Shown: piece by piece, positions 1-8,107 of the stretch
Position numbering within the stretch: the stretch's first letter is position 1
Layout: each line of letters starts with the position of its first letter
DNA from: Paracoccaceae bacterium
GTDB lineage: Bacteria; Pseudomonadota; Alphaproteobacteria; Rhodobacterales; Rhodobacteraceae
Length of the DNA stretch: 35,776 nt
Direction of reading: 5' to 3'
Assembly (NCBI GenBank): GCA_029862205.1
Contig: JAOTXT010000047.1
Span: forward strand, 1-35,776
Notes under the pieces: generated by a model
The model's input: only the letters and a program-made list of their open reading frames with translations
Told to the model about the DNA's origin: nothing
The model's database searches: none
Position numbers and translations under genes: made by a program

Positions 1-1
1 G

Positions 2-1021
2 GCCGTGCGCGCGGTTGATGACATTTCGCTCGAAATCGCGCCGGGGGAACTGGTGACCCTGCTTGGGCCGTCCGGCTGCGGCAAGACCACGACCCTGCGC
101 ATGATTGCCGGGCTGGAACGCGCCACAGCGGGCCGTATTCTGATCGGCGACGAGGACGTGACCGGCCTGCCGGCGACGGACCGGGACGTCTCGATGGTGT
201 TCCAGTCCTATGCGCTGTTCCCGCATATGACCGTCCGCGAAAACGTCGCCTACGGGCTGGAATCCTCACAGGTTCCCAAGGCCGAAGTCGCGCAGCGCAG
301 CGAGGACGGTCTGGCACTGGTGGGGCTTGCCGGATACGGCGAAAGATTGCCGTCCGAGCTGTCGGGTGGGCAGCAGCAGCGCGTCGCGGTGGCGCGCGCG
401 CTGGTGCTCGAGCCGCAGGTGCTGTTGTTCGACGAGCCCCTTTCGAACCTTGATGCCCGTCTCCGGCGCCGCGTGCGCGAGGATATCCGAAGCATTCAGC
501 AGAAGCTGGGGCTGACGGTCGTCTACGTCACCCATGACCAGGAAGAGGCCCTTGCGGTTTCGGACCGGATCATCGTCATGAACAATGCGGTGATCGCCCA
601 GATCGGCACCCCGCACGCCCTCTATGACGCACCGGCGGACGCCTTCGTGGCGGATTTCATCGGCGAGGCCAATCTGATCCCCTGTGAGGTGATCTTGGTC
701 GAGGGCGGGCGGGCCGAGGCGAAGGTCGGGCCGCTTAGCCTTGGCTTTGACGCTCGCGGTCTGGAGCCAGGGCCAGCGCGGATTGCGGTACGGCCGAACC
801 GGATTGGTCTGGCGCCCGCTGACGTGCCCGGCGTGATCCCGGGAACGGTGGTCAAATCAACCTATGTCGGAAGCCGTATCGAGTATCTCGTGGCAACCGA
901 TCTGGGCGAGATCTTCGTGACGTCCGAGGATGTGGCGCGGGTTGTAAGCGAGGGCGAGCCGGCGGGACTGGTGCTCCCCGAAACTGGCCCGGTCTTGGTT
1001 GGCGCGCCGAGCGAGGAGTGA
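2..1021 (+). CDS. ABC transporter ATP-binding protein, PotA/MalK-like (5' partial)
   Basis: This is the ATPase subunit of an importer that hydrolyses ATP at the inner face of the cytoplasmic membrane. All nucleotide-binding motifs are visible: Walker A GPSGCGKT, Q-loop MVFQSYALFPH, signature LSGGQQQRVAVARAL, Walker B VLLFDEPLSNLDA and the switch histidine in VTHDQEEA. About 100 residues follow the ATPase core and look like a TOBE-type regulatory domain, as in transporters for polyamines, iron(III) or phosphonates. The first codons read AVRAVDDISLEI, whereas family members carry roughly 15 to 20 residues before this, so the true start lies upstream of the window. The gene is the last of its operon, since nothing follows on this strand until 3133. 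The substrate cannot be told from this subunit alone. Confidence 0.93.
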   Translation, partial: AVRAVDDISLEIAPGELVTLLGPSGCGKTTTLRMIAGLERATAGRILIGDEDVTGLPATDRDVSMVFQSYALFPHMTVRENVAYGLESSQVPKAEVAQRSEDGLALVGLAGYGERLPSELSGGQQQRVAVARALVLEPQVLLFDEPLSNLDARLRRRVREDIRSIQQKLGLTVVYVTHDQEEALAVSDRIIVMNNAVIAQIGTPHALYDAPADAFVADFIGEANLIPCEVILVEGGRAEAKVGPLSLGFDARGLEPGPARIAVRPNRIGLAPADVPGVIPGTVVKSTYVGSRIEYLVATDLGEIFVTSEDVARVVSEGEPAGLVLPETGPVLVGAPSEE

Positions 1022-1313
1022 TCGGCGTGCGCGTGACGAGGGAAGGTATGACGCCTGCTGGCATATCGTGCAGGATCGGATCATCTTATATAATTGATAT
1101 ATTTATGTTAATTTGAATATTCTCGACTCATCTTGAACCACCCGGCGCGAATGACGGCGGATAGGCGACGTGATCCAAATGGATCGAAAGCCGCTCTCAC
1201 TCCACCAGATCTGACCTGGAAAGCTGCTGGATGCAACGGCGTCCCGGTCTTGCATTTGATGTGCAGCGTCATGGTCAATGCCGCCAGCGCTGAGCATCAA
1301 TGACGCGCGCGCG
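1022..1313. other. Convergent intergenic gap with AT-rich patch
   Basis: This gap separates the ends of two convergent genes. It holds an imperfect hairpin (CCTGC/GCAGG arms, 1054-1074), followed by a markedly AT-rich stretch at about 1082-1130 that stands out from the GC-rich surroundings. The hairpin followed by A/T-rich sequence could end transcription of the ABC operon, but there is no clean run of T residues. Short open frames here have no recognisable content, and I see no RNA gene. Confidence 0.4.
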
Positions 1314-1844
1314 TCAGCGAAACGGATGGGGTCGTGGCCCCTCTTTGAACGTCACGCGGTCGCCCGTGCCTGGCCCGACGCTTACGCTGCCAACGCCAAA
1401 CCCTCCGATGGTCCGGCCCCCGAAAGAGAGGCGCGGGAATCGTATCCGCACCGGCGCTGTGGAAAGCGCCGCCGTCCATCGCAGCCCCGCATACGCGCAA
1501 TTCGCTGGTTGGCCCGAGAGGTTTTCGGAATAGGGCAACCGGCGCATGAACCAGAGATTGTGGGCGATCGGAACCCTGCCAGCAAAGATCGACCCAGCCG
1601 CGATGATATCCTCGTTGTAAAGCGTGCTGAGAGCCGATTGCCGGTCAGTCATCCAGGCGCCGCAGACAATCGTCTGGCCATCCCGCTCGAAGATCCTCGC
1701 CACAGCCGTGATACCGCCGCCCGAATCCCATTCGCCTCCGCCGACCGCATAGCCCGGGGCGATCGTATCCGTCCCCGCGGGCTCTAGCCCGGGGGCGCAT
1801 CCGGCCAGCAGCGCGACAGCCAGGAGCAGCAAGGCATGTTTCAT
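1314..1844 (-). CDS. Small secreted lipoprotein of unknown function
   Basis: The product is 176 aa. The N-terminus, MKHALLLLAVALLAGC, is a short lysine-bearing signal peptide with a lipobox (LAGC), so the mature protein should be lipidated on Cys16 and anchored in the membrane facing the periplasm. The start at 1844 is supported by a GGAAGGA Shine-Dalgarno directly upstream, and an in-frame start at 1979 would bury the signal peptide. The mature part is glycine-rich with several Trp and Tyr residues and matches no family I recognise. It lies 79 bp downstream of the sulfotransferase gene on the same strand and may share its transcript. The lipoprotein call is strong; the function is unknown. 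Confidence 0.8.
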   Translation of the reverse strand: MKHALLLLAVALLAGCAPGLEPAGTDTIAPGYAVGGGEWDSGGGITAVARIFERDGQTIVCGAWMTDRQSALSTLYNEDIIAAGSIFAGRVPIAHNLWFMRRLPYSENLSGQPANCAYAGLRWTAALSTAPVRIRFPRLSFGGRTIGGFGVGSVSVGPGTGDRVTFKEGPRPHPFR

Positions 1845-1923
1845 TCCTTCCCCCTGCCTGGGCACCGGGCAATTGCACCGCCAATGCAACGGGGCTTCCG
1901 CCGGCCCTGTTCGGCGAAGAAGT

Positions 1924-2889
1924 TTAGGCGGATCGAGCCGCCGCGCTCCGCCCGCCGTTGCCCTCGGCCGCATAGCCAAAAACGGGATCCAGCCTGTCGC
2001 TGATGAGGGCCTCGATCTCGGCCACCTCGTCGCCCGAGAAATTGTCTCGCCAGCCGCCCACCTTGCCCGAGCGCACCTTGAAGGATTGTGCCGAGCGTGA
2101 CCGGCCGGGGCGCATCTGGCTCTGCTGGAAGAAGCCCTCGGCCTCCTTCTTCTTCAGGCTCTCGAAGGCGGCGAAGTCGACCGCTTCCTGAACTGATTCC
2201 GGCGTCGCGGGAAGGCCCAGGTGGTTTGCCAGGCGCAACAGGTGCTCCTGGGGCTGCGAACGCAGGTCTTCGTAGCGGAAGATCGCGAACTCCGGGTGCG
2301 CGCGCGCCGCGGCCGCCCAATGGTTCAGCCAGGTCACGATCGCCGGCAGACCGCCGTAATCGGTCCAGACAAAGTCCTGCAACGTGCCGCGCGCCAGCCA
2401 GCGCCGGGCCGGGTCCGGGCTGCGGTGCTTGAGATGATAGTAACGCGAAACCGCAACATCCGCCGGGTGCCGGCTGAGGAGCGCCAGCGGCAGGCCTGCA
2501 AAATGGCTCTTGTCGGCCGAGATCCTGTGGGTCGGCGTCATCGCGTTGACGTCATGGCTGAACAGGATCTGCGGGACCGGGCTGCCGGGCGCCTTCGGCT
2601 TGGCCAGATCCTTGGCGAACCACAGCAGCGTGTCCTCGGGCAGGTCGAAGGCGGTCTGGCAAAGCCGCGACAGCATCACCCGCACCCAGGTGCGCCCGCT
2701 TTTCGGGAACGAGATCACGACCGCATCGGCATTCGACAGCAGGCGCCGGTCGCGCCGGTCCAGCCGCCAGGATTTGAAATTGGAATTGAGCTGCAGGATT
2801 CGGTCGATCACCGTGTTTCCGGGGATCTTGCGGCCGTCTGCCGCCGCAGTCATTTCTGACTGGGAAACCGTTTCTGATTGGATTGCCAT
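1924..2889 (-). CDS. Sulfotransferase domain protein
   Basis: This 321-aa protein resembles cytosolic PAPS-dependent sulfotransferases, which move a sulfuryl group from 3'-phosphoadenosine 5'-phosphosulfate to hydroxyl or amino acceptors. The 5'-phosphosulfate loop is seen as SFPKSGRTW (residues about 60-68). The 3'-phosphate-binding segment is LLSRHPADVAVSRYYH (about 137-152), with the expected Arg140 and Ser148. A C-terminal RSGKVGGW region corresponds to the conserved RKGxxGDW type motif. The start at 2889 has a GAGAG ribosome-binding site. Upstream in-frame starts at 2931 and 2982 are possible, the latter running into tandem repeats. The acceptor is unknown. No capsule or nodulation-type cluster surrounds it, so it appears to be an isolated accessory gene. 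Confidence 0.85.
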   Translation of the reverse strand: MAIQSETVSQSEMTAAADGRKIPGNTVIDRILQLNSNFKSWRLDRRDRRLLSNADAVVISFPKSGRTWVRVMLSRLCQTAFDLPEDTLLWFAKDLAKPKAPGSPVPQILFSHDVNAMTPTHRISADKSHFAGLPLALLSRHPADVAVSRYYHLKHRSPDPARRWLARGTLQDFVWTDYGGLPAIVTWLNHWAAAARAHPEFAIFRYEDLRSQPQEHLLRLANHLGLPATPESVQEAVDFAAFESLKKKEAEGFFQQSQMRPGRSRSAQSFKVRSGKVGGWRDNFSGDEVAEIEALISDRLDPVFGYAAEGNGGRSAAARSA

Positions 2890-2946
2890 TCCGCTCTCGC
2901 CCGGACTGCTGGCCAATTGCGCGCGCAGCATAGCGCGGTGCTCTTT

Positions 2947-3016
2947 GAACGCAACGCCGGGAACGCAACGCCGGGAACGCAACGCCGGGAACGCAACGCC
3001 GGGAACGCAACGGCGG
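2947..3016. repeat. Tandem repeat, 14-bp unit, about 5 copies
   Basis: The unit GAACGCAACGCCGG is repeated head to tail at 2947, 2961, 2975 and 2989. A fifth copy at 3003 has one change (GCC to GGC). The array lies in the divergent gap between the sulfotransferase start (2889) and the DapA-like start (3133), where promoters of both genes must sit. A unit length of 14 is not a multiple of three, so the array is unlikely to be coding. There are no spacers, so it is not CRISPR. Copy-number change by slippage is plausible. Confidence 0.95.
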
Positions 3017-3082
3017 TTTCGGTAGCCTCCGCCGGACTATACGGCCCCTTCGGATCGGTCTAATCTCCGCCCGGATTCGCCA

Positions 3083-3121
3083 GGGAATGACCCCGGGAAC
3101 GACCCCGGGAATATGCAGGGA
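3083..3121. repeat. Tandem repeat, 12-bp unit, about 3 copies
   Basis: GGGAATGACCCC (3083-3094) is followed by GGGAACGACCCC (3095-3106) and by a decayed copy starting GGGAATATGCA (3107). A further GGGAG begins at 3118 and doubles as the Shine-Dalgarno of the DapA-like gene, 10 bases before its ATG at 3133. The array therefore abuts, and partly forms, the ribosome-binding region of that gene. Confidence 0.85.
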
Positions 3122-3132
3122 GAAACCGACCC

Positions 3133-4053
3133 ATGCCTGCCAGCGCGCCGCTGCGCGGGGTGATTGCACCCACGCTGACCCCCTTCAACGACGACATGAC
3201 GATCGCCGAGGACCTCTATGTGGCCCACGCCAAGCGGTGCTTGGCCGATGGCTGTATCGGGCTCGCCCCTTTCGGCACGACCAGCGAGGCGCTGTCGGTC
3301 GGCATGGACGAGCGGATGAGGATGCTGGAAGCCCTGGCCGAGGCGGGAGTCGACCCGGCCTGCATGATCCCGGGCACCGGGCTGACCAACCTGCCGGACA
3401 CGATCAAACTGACCCGGCATGCGGTGGAACTGGGCTGCGCGGGTGCGATGACCCTGCCTCCCTTCTACTTCAAGGGCGTGCCGGATGACGGGCTCTACGA
3501 CTATTTCCGCCGCCTGATCGACGGGGTCGCGGATGACAGGCTGCAGATCTACCTCTATCACATCCCCCAAGTCGCGGGCGTTGGCTTGCCCGTGCCGCTG
3601 GTGCGCCGGCTGCACCAGGATTTCCCGCGGGTCATCGTTGGCATCAAGGACAGCTCCGGCGATTGGGAGAACACCTCCGCCCTGCTGGATATCGAGGGCC
3701 TGCGCGTCTATCCGGGATCGGAACTGCCGCTGGTAGATGCGCTCGGCAAGGGCGCGACCGGGTGCATTTCGGCGACCGCAAATATCAATGCGGCCGGGAT
3801 CGGTGAGACGATCCGCCTCTTCGACACGCGAGGCGCGGAGGCCGCAGCGGCGCATCACGAGGCAGTGCGCAAGTTCCGTCTGGCGGTTCAGGGCTATGCG
3901 CCGATCCCGGTGATGAAGCGTCTGCTGGCGTTGGCCTCGGGCGATGGGCGATGGGCGAATACGCGACCGCCTCTGCTACCCGCCAGTGTCGAGGAAGGCC
4001 AGGCGCTGGCCGCGCAACTGGCCGGAGATTTCGGCTTCCAGCTCGCAGCATGA
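3133..4053 (+). CDS. DapA/NAL-family class I aldolase (dihydrodipicolinate synthase-like)
   Basis: This 306-aa TIM-barrel enzyme has the family's catalytic residues: Schiff-base Lys172 in VGIKDSSGD and Tyr142 in YLYHIPQ. The carboxylate-binding loop reads GTTSE (48-52) instead of the GTTGE of true 4-hydroxy-tetrahydrodipicolinate synthase. The sequence after the catalytic Tyr also differs from the usual YNVPxRT. I infer a pyruvate-dependent aldolase or dehydratase of the same superfamily acting on another substrate, rather than the lysine-pathway enzyme. Its stop overlaps the pyrC start (ATGA at 4050-4053), so translation of the two is probably coupled. Start choice: ATG at 3133 with GGGAG 10 bases upstream, at the edge of a 12-bp repeat array. 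The exact substrate is not known. Confidence 0.88.
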   Translation: MPASAPLRGVIAPTLTPFNDDMTIAEDLYVAHAKRCLADGCIGLAPFGTTSEALSVGMDERMRMLEALAEAGVDPACMIPGTGLTNLPDTIKLTRHAVELGCAGAMTLPPFYFKGVPDDGLYDYFRRLIDGVADDRLQIYLYHIPQVAGVGLPVPLVRRLHQDFPRVIVGIKDSSGDWENTSALLDIEGLRVYPGSELPLVDALGKGATGCISATANINAAGIGETIRLFDTRGAEAAAAHHEAVRKFRLAVQGYAPIPVMKRLLALASGDGRWANTRPPLLPASVEEGQALAAQLAGDFGFQLAA

Positions 4054-5090
4054 CGCGCCTCACGATCCGAAGGCCGGACGACTGGCACCTGCATCTGCGC
4101 GACGGGGCGATGCTGGCAGGCGTGATCGGCGAGAGCGCCAGCCATATCGGCCGCGCGATCATCATGCCGAACCTGGTGCCGCCGGTGGTGACCGGCGCGG
4201 ACGCGGCTTCCTACCGCGGGCGCATCCTGGCGGCGCTGCCGGCGGGGACGGCCTTCGAGCCCTTGATGACCCTATATTTGACCGAGGCGACGGATGCCGA
4301 GGATGTGGCCGCCGCGGCCGCTTCCGGTCTGGTGCGGGCGGTCAAGCTCTACCCGGCCGGTGCCACCACCAACTCGGCCTCCGGCGTCACGGATTTCGCC
4401 AAGGTCCAGGGGGTGCTGGACCGGATGGCGGAGATCGGCCTGCCGCTCTGCGTCCACGGTGAGGTCACCGACCCGGAGGTGGACATTTTCGACCGCGAGG
4501 CGGTGTTCATCGAACGCGTGCTCGACCCGCTGCGCCGCCGCACGCCGGGATTGCGTGTGGTGATGGAGCATGTGACCACCGCCGATGGGATCGACTATGT
4601 GAAAAGCGCCGAGGCGGGCCTGGCGGCAACCCTGACCACTCATCACCTGATCATCAACCGCAACCATATCCTGGCGGGGGGCATCCGGCCTCACTACTAC
4701 TGCCTGCCGGTCGCCAAGCGCGAGCGGCACCGGCTGGCGTTGCGCGCGGCGGCGGTGTCGGGCGATGCGCGGTTCTTCTCGGGCACCGATTCCGCGCCCC
4801 ATGCCGATCCGCTCAAGGAGACCGCTTGCGGCTGCGCCGGGTGCTTCACGGCGACGAATTCCATCGCTTGCCTGGCCCATCTGTTCGAGGAGGAGGGGGC
4901 GCTCGCCCGGTTGGAGGCGTTCACCTCGCTGAACGGCGCGGCGTTCTACGGGGCCGCGCCGGCGGAGGCGACGATCACCCTGGTCAAGGAGGCCGCGCCA
5001 GTGACATATCCCGCCAAGATCGAGACCGGGGCCGGGCCGGTGACCGTCTTCGACCCGGGCTATCCGCTTCACTGGCGGATCGAGGATTGA
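4050..5090 (+). CDS. pyrC: Dihydroorotase, class II (PyrC type)
   Basis: The enzyme catalyses reversible ring closure of N-carbamoyl-L-aspartate to L-dihydroorotate, the third step of de novo pyrimidine synthesis, in the cytoplasm. The 346-aa length matches the E. coli PyrC type. Metal ligands are visible: His13 and His15 in WHLHLRDG, the carbamylated Lys99 in [13 protein letters not shown], His136 in CVHGEV, His174 in MEHVTT and Asp247 in SGTDSAPH. The start at 4050 forms an ATGA overlap with the aldolase gene; an in-frame start at 3951 would lie deep inside that gene and is unlikely. pyrE follows after 10 bp, so two pyrimidine steps are encoded together. Confidence 0.97.
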   Translation: MTRLTIRRPDDWHLHLRDGAMLAGVIGESASHIGRAIIMPNLVPPVVTGADAASYRGRILAALPAGTAFEPLMTLYLTEATDAEDVAAAAASGLVRAVKLYPAGATTNSASGVTDFAKVQGVLDRMAEIGLPLCVHGEVTDPEVDIFDREAVFIERVLDPLRRRTPGLRVVMEHVTTADGIDYVKSAEAGLAATLTTHHLIINRNHILAGGIRPHYYCLPVAKRERHRLALRAAAVSGDARFFSGTDSAPHADPLKETACGCAGCFTATNSIACLAHLFEEEGALARLEAFTSLNGAAFYGAAPAEATITLVKEAAPVTYPAKIETGAGPVTVFDPGYPLHWRIED

Positions 5091-5100
5091 GGGGGGACCA

Positions 5101-5790
5101 ATGATCCAACTTGCCGACCGCGCTCAGATCGGGCGCCAGGTGGCGCGGATGCTGCTTGAGATCGAGGCGGTGCATTTCCGCCCCGAGCCCCCTTACATGC
5201 TGACCTCGGGGCTCGCGAGCCCGGTCTATATCGATTGCCGCAAGCTGATCTCCTACCCGCGCATCCGCGCGGCCTGCATGGATTTCGCCTGCTCGATCCT
5301 GATGCGCGACGCAGGTTACGAGTGCTTCGACGCGGTGGCGGGCGGTGAGACAGCGGGCATCCCCTTCGCCGCCTGGATCGCCGAGCGGCTGGGCCTGCCG
5401 ATGCAATATGTGAGGAAAAAGCCCAAGGGTTTCGGCCGGGACGCCCGGATCGAGGGCTCGGTCTCGGAAGGCCAGCGGGTGCTGCTGGTCGAGGACCTGA
5501 CCACCGATGGCGGCTCGAAGGTCAGCTTCGTCAACGCCATCCGCGAGGCGGGGGCTGAGTGCGCGCACACGATTGTAGTCTTCTACTATGACATCTTTCC
5601 GGATGTGCCGGGCAAGCTGGCCGATCAGGGGATCAAGCTGCATTACCTGGCCACCTGGCGCGATGTCCTGGCCGAGGCGCGGGCGGGCAAGTATTTCGAT
5701 GCCGCCGCCACGGACGCGGTCGAGGCGTTCTTGGACAAGCCGCTGGAATGGTCGGCCATGAACGGCGGCAAGGGCGAGATCTCGATCTAG
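5101..5790 (+). CDS. pyrE: Orotate phosphoribosyltransferase
   Basis: It converts orotate and PRPP to orotidine 5'-monophosphate, the fifth step of pyrimidine synthesis. The PRPP-binding motif is [14 protein letters not shown], typical of type I phosphoribosyltransferases, and the catalytic-loop segment with basic residues ([14 protein letters not shown]) precedes it. The length of 229 aa is somewhat longer than the E. coli enzyme, as is common in alphaproteobacteria. The ATG at 5101 has a GAGGGGGGA Shine-Dalgarno. It sits 10 bp after pyrC on the same strand and is almost certainly co-transcribed with it. Confidence 0.97.
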   Translation: MIQLADRAQIGRQVARMLLEIEAVHFRPEPPYMLTSGLASPVYIDCRKLISYPRIRAACMDFACSILMRDAGYECFDAVAGGETAGIPFAAWIAERLGLPMQYVRKKPKGFGRDARIEGSVSEGQRVLLVEDLTTDGGSKVSFVNAIREAGAECAHTIVVFYYDIFPDVPGKLADQGIKLHYLATWRDVLAEARAGKYFDAAATDAVEAFLDKPLEWSAMNGGKGEISI

Positions 5791-5817
5791 GCACGAGTCC
5801 CGTGTGAAAACCGCAGG

Positions 5818-6135
5818 ATGATTAAATTCTATCTCATCTGGTATGGAGGCGCTCTTGCAGCGCTTGCGGCCGCGTTCTTGGTCACGCGCGGCTGGTCAAC
5901 GCCCAAGCGAATCGTCGCCATTACCGGCGTTGCCGCGTTCGGCTTCACGACTGTTCCGCTCATCTCCCCTGATGGTGGGTTCTTTTATCCAATGGGCGCC
6001 TATTACCTGAGCTTCGGTCGCTGGTGGCTCGAGGCGGCGGGGAAGGCAACACTCGTGATTGGCGCGGTTTGGGCGGTTCTTGCCGCGGCGGGGCTTGGCG
6101 TCTTGGTGCTCCTGCGACGACTCGGTCGCCGTTGA
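5818..6135 (+). CDS. Small membrane protein, three predicted TM helices
   Basis: The product is 105 aa, rich in Ala, Gly, Val and Leu. Hydrophobic segments fall at about residues 4-23, 33-50 and 76-98, and the protein ends in the basic tail RRLGRR, which should face the cytoplasm. The start ATG at 5818 is preceded by AGG at very short spacing. The gene lies 27 bp after pyrE on the same strand and may be read through from it. A weak hairpin (CACG/CGTG, about 5792-5803) sits in the gap. I recognise no family. Confidence 0.65.
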   Translation: MIKFYLIWYGGALAALAAAFLVTRGWSTPKRIVAITGVAAFGFTTVPLISPDGGFFYPMGAYYLSFGRWWLEAAGKATLVIGAVWAVLAAAGLGVLVLLRRLGRR

Positions 6136-6166
6136 TAATGCTTTGACGCGGGTCTTCGTGTCCAAG

Positions 6167-7318
6167 TCAGTGGCGTGCCGGCTTGGCGAGCGGCCAAACC
6201 AAAATTGCGCCCGCCACCAGTGCCGCGGCGGCGATAAGGCTGGGGCCGGCGAAGCTGCCGGTCGCGTCGCGCATCCAGCCGGCCAGCGCCGGGCCGATCA
6301 TCTGGCCCAGGCCGAAGCTGGCAGTCATGATTGCGGTGATCGCCCGTCCATCCCCTCCCGCACGCCGGGCCGCCTCGCGCAGGCCAAGGGCCGTTAGGCC
6401 GATGAAGGTCGCGCCGAGGGCCACCGCCGTGACGCCAAGCGCCATCGGTCCGGTCGAGAGCGCGCCAAGCGCCACGCCCGCCGCCTCGATCAGCATCGCC
6501 GCCTGATAGGCCGCGATCATGCCGATCCGCGCGGCGATCCGCTCCCACGCCCAGACCGAGGGCACCCCGGTCAGGCCGACGATCAGCCAGACCAGCGTCT
6601 CGGATCCGCGTCCGCCCGGCCCCTCGCGCAGCATGGCGACGATGAAGGTGGCGGTGATCACATAGCCGAAGCCGAGGCAGCCATAGGCCAGCACAAGGCG
6701 CCATAGCCCGCGCCGGGGCGGGCCGGTGCCGCTCGCTGCCAGCGGCGCGGGTGGCGCGGCCGGGGGGACCAGCACCAGCACCGCGATCAACGCCGCGGCG
6801 CCGAGCGCTCCGCCGGTCAGCCAGACCTGACGCCAGGCGCCATCCGCGGCGATGATCGGTGCGGCGATGAGCGCCGAGACGGCGATCCCGGCTCCGACCC
6901 CGGCAAAGTGCGAATAGGCCAGCGCGCCGCCCGCCGCGCGCAGGCGCGCCGCGACCACCGTCGTCGTGAAGACCAGGATGAATGCGCTGGCCCAGCCGCC
7001 GACAAACCGCAAGGCCATCCAGGCCCAGAAATCCCCGGTCAGCCCCATCGCACCGGTCGTCACCGCGCTGACGGCCAGCGCCGCGACAAGCCAGGTCCAG
7101 GCGCGCGGCGTCAGTCCCGGCAGCCCGGCGGCAAGGGCGCCCGCCAGATACCCCGCGAAATTGGCGCTGGCCAGCAGTCCGGCGCTCGACGGCGTCAGCC
7201 CCGCGCCCTCGGCCATCATCGGTAGGACCGGCGTATAGAGGAACCGCCCAAGCCCCATGCCGCTGGCCATGGCGATCAGCCCCCCCAGTGCCAGCAGGAT
7301 TTGCGCCCGCCGCGTCAC
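6167..7318 (-). CDS. MFS transporter, YbfB/YjiJ-like
   Basis: This protein of about 383 aa has twelve hydrophobic segments and belongs to the major facilitator superfamily. The opening GLIAMASGMGLGRFLYTPVL in TM1 and the SxFAGYLAGAL pattern in TM2 resemble the YbfB/YjiJ group of uncharacterised exporters. A glycine- and alanine-rich pattern and short inter-helix loops agree with this. I chose the GTG at 7318 because the longer frame starting at 7501 would extend about 180 bases across the divergent hsp20 gene and adds a non-membrane, Arg-rich stretch unlike the family. The gene converges on the small membrane protein gene, with 31 bp between their ends. Substrate unknown. Confidence 0.85.
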   Translation of the reverse strand: MTRRAQILLALGGLIAMASGMGLGRFLYTPVLPMMAEGAGLTPSSAGLLASANFAGYLAGALAAGLPGLTPRAWTWLVAALAVSAVTTGAMGLTGDFWAWMALRFVGGWASAFILVFTTTVVAARLRAAGGALAYSHFAGVGAGIAVSALIAAPIIAADGAWRQVWLTGGALGAAALIAVLVLVPPAAPPAPLAASGTGPPRRGLWRLVLAYGCLGFGYVITATFIVAMLREGPGGRGSETLVWLIVGLTGVPSVWAWERIAARIGMIAAYQAAMLIEAAGVALGALSTGPMALGVTAVALGATFIGLTALGLREAARRAGGDGRAITAIMTASFGLGQMIGPALAGWMRDATGSFAGPSLIAAAALVAGAILVWPLAKPARH

Positions 7319-7329
7319 CGGTGGCGGCC

Positions 7330-7358
7330 CTTGCAAGCGGCCCTGCGCGGCCCCATAT
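7330..7358 (+). promoter_or_regulatory. RpoH (sigma-32) type heat-shock promoter for hsp20
   Basis: CTTGCA at 7330-7335 and CCCCATAT at 7351-7358, with a 15-base spacer, closely match the sigma-32 consensus CTTGAA ... CCCCATNT. The pair sits about 70 bases before the hsp20 ATG, where a heat-shock promoter is expected. The leader contains a GC-rich perfect palindrome (GGCGGGCCCGCC, 7382-7393). The call rests on the motif match and its position. Confidence 0.75.
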
Positions 7359-7427
7359 CCCAAAGCAGACGGGTGCCGCCGGGCGGGCCCGCCGCGAATT
7401 GTCGCTTTGCCATGAGGACAGTCGCCA

Positions 7428-7862
7428 ATGTCACGGATATCCTTTGCCTCGCAGCCGTTTCTCTTGGGATTCGAACAACTTGACCGGCTGGTCGAGCGCA
7501 CGCTGAAGACCGGTTCCGACGGCTATCCGCCCTATAACATCGAACAGACCGGCACCATAGAGCAGGATGGCGCGGACGCCTACCGGATCACGCTCGCGGT
7601 GGCCGGGTTCTCGGACGCGGAACTCTCGATCACCGTCGAACAGCAGCAATTGATCGTCAAAGGGCGTCAGCCCGCCGGGACGGCCGAGCGCGCCTTCCTG
7701 CATCAGGGCATCGCGGCGCGACCGTTCCAGCGCAGTTTCGTGTTGGCCGAGGGGGTCGAGGTGGCCGGCGCCAATCTGGAGAACGGCTTGCTTCATGTGG
7801 ACCTAACCAGGCGCCAGCCCGAGCAGGTGGTGCAACAGATCGAGATCGACGTGGTGAGCTAG
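7428..7862 (+). CDS. Small heat shock protein, Hsp20/alpha-crystallin family
   Basis: This 144-aa chaperone binds unfolding proteins without ATP and passes them to DnaK. The alpha-crystallin domain spans about residues 37-130, including the conserved AVAGFSDAELSITVE strand region and a C-terminal ANLENGLLHVDL segment matching the A-x-x-x-n-G-v-L motif. The N-terminal arm contains FxxLDRL, as in IbpA/HspH class A proteins of alphaproteobacteria. The ATG at 7428 follows GAGGACAG. A heat-shock promoter lies upstream at 7330-7358. A DUF1150 gene follows after 10 bp, an arrangement common in Rhodobacterales. Confidence 0.95.
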   Translation: MSRISFASQPFLLGFEQLDRLVERTLKTGSDGYPPYNIEQTGTIEQDGADAYRITLAVAGFSDAELSITVEQQQLIVKGRQPAGTAERAFLHQGIAARPFQRSFVLAEGVEVAGANLENGLLHVDLTRRQPEQVVQQIEIDVVS

Positions 7863-7872
7863 GGAGAACGTG

Positions 7873-8076
7873 ATGTCGGAAGATCGCAAGACCGCGCCCA
7901 TTGTCTATGTGCGCCAGGTAAACCATGACGAACTGCCGGACGAGCTGCGCGGGACCCATGTGCGGCTCTATGCGCTCCATGACGCCGACGGCAACCGGTT
8001 GGCAATGACCCAGGACCGCAACGTCGCCTTTGCGCTTGCCAAGCGCAACGACATGACGCCCGTCAGCGCGCACTGA
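7873..8076 (+). CDS. DUF1150 family small protein
   Basis: The product is 67 aa. The sequence VYVRQVNHDELPDELRG followed by YALHDADGNRLAMTQDRN matches DUF1150, a small cytoplasmic family found in alphaproteobacteria next to hsp20 genes. The ATG at 7873 has GGGAGA upstream at good spacing; a GTG three bases earlier is less likely. It is presumably co-expressed with hsp20 from the heat-shock promoter. Function unknown; a role alongside the small heat shock protein is an inference from gene order only. Confidence 0.88.
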   Translation: MSEDRKTAPIVYVRQVNHDELPDELRGTHVRLYALHDADGNRLAMTQDRNVAFALAKRNDMTPVSAH

Positions 8077-8107
8077 GCCTCGGGAACCTAGGCCCCAGAG
8101 ACATCCA

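Noticed and set aside
1278-1787. Plus-strand frame over the lipoprotein gene
   Set aside because: It opposes a gene with a clear signal peptide, lipobox and Shine-Dalgarno, and its own sequence has no recognisable feature.
2947-3121. CRISPR array
   Set aside because: The repeats are directly adjacent with no spacers and units are only 12-14 bp.
5792-5803. Hairpin after pyrE as a terminator
   Set aside because: The stem is only four bases with no T-run, and a same-strand gene starts just downstream.
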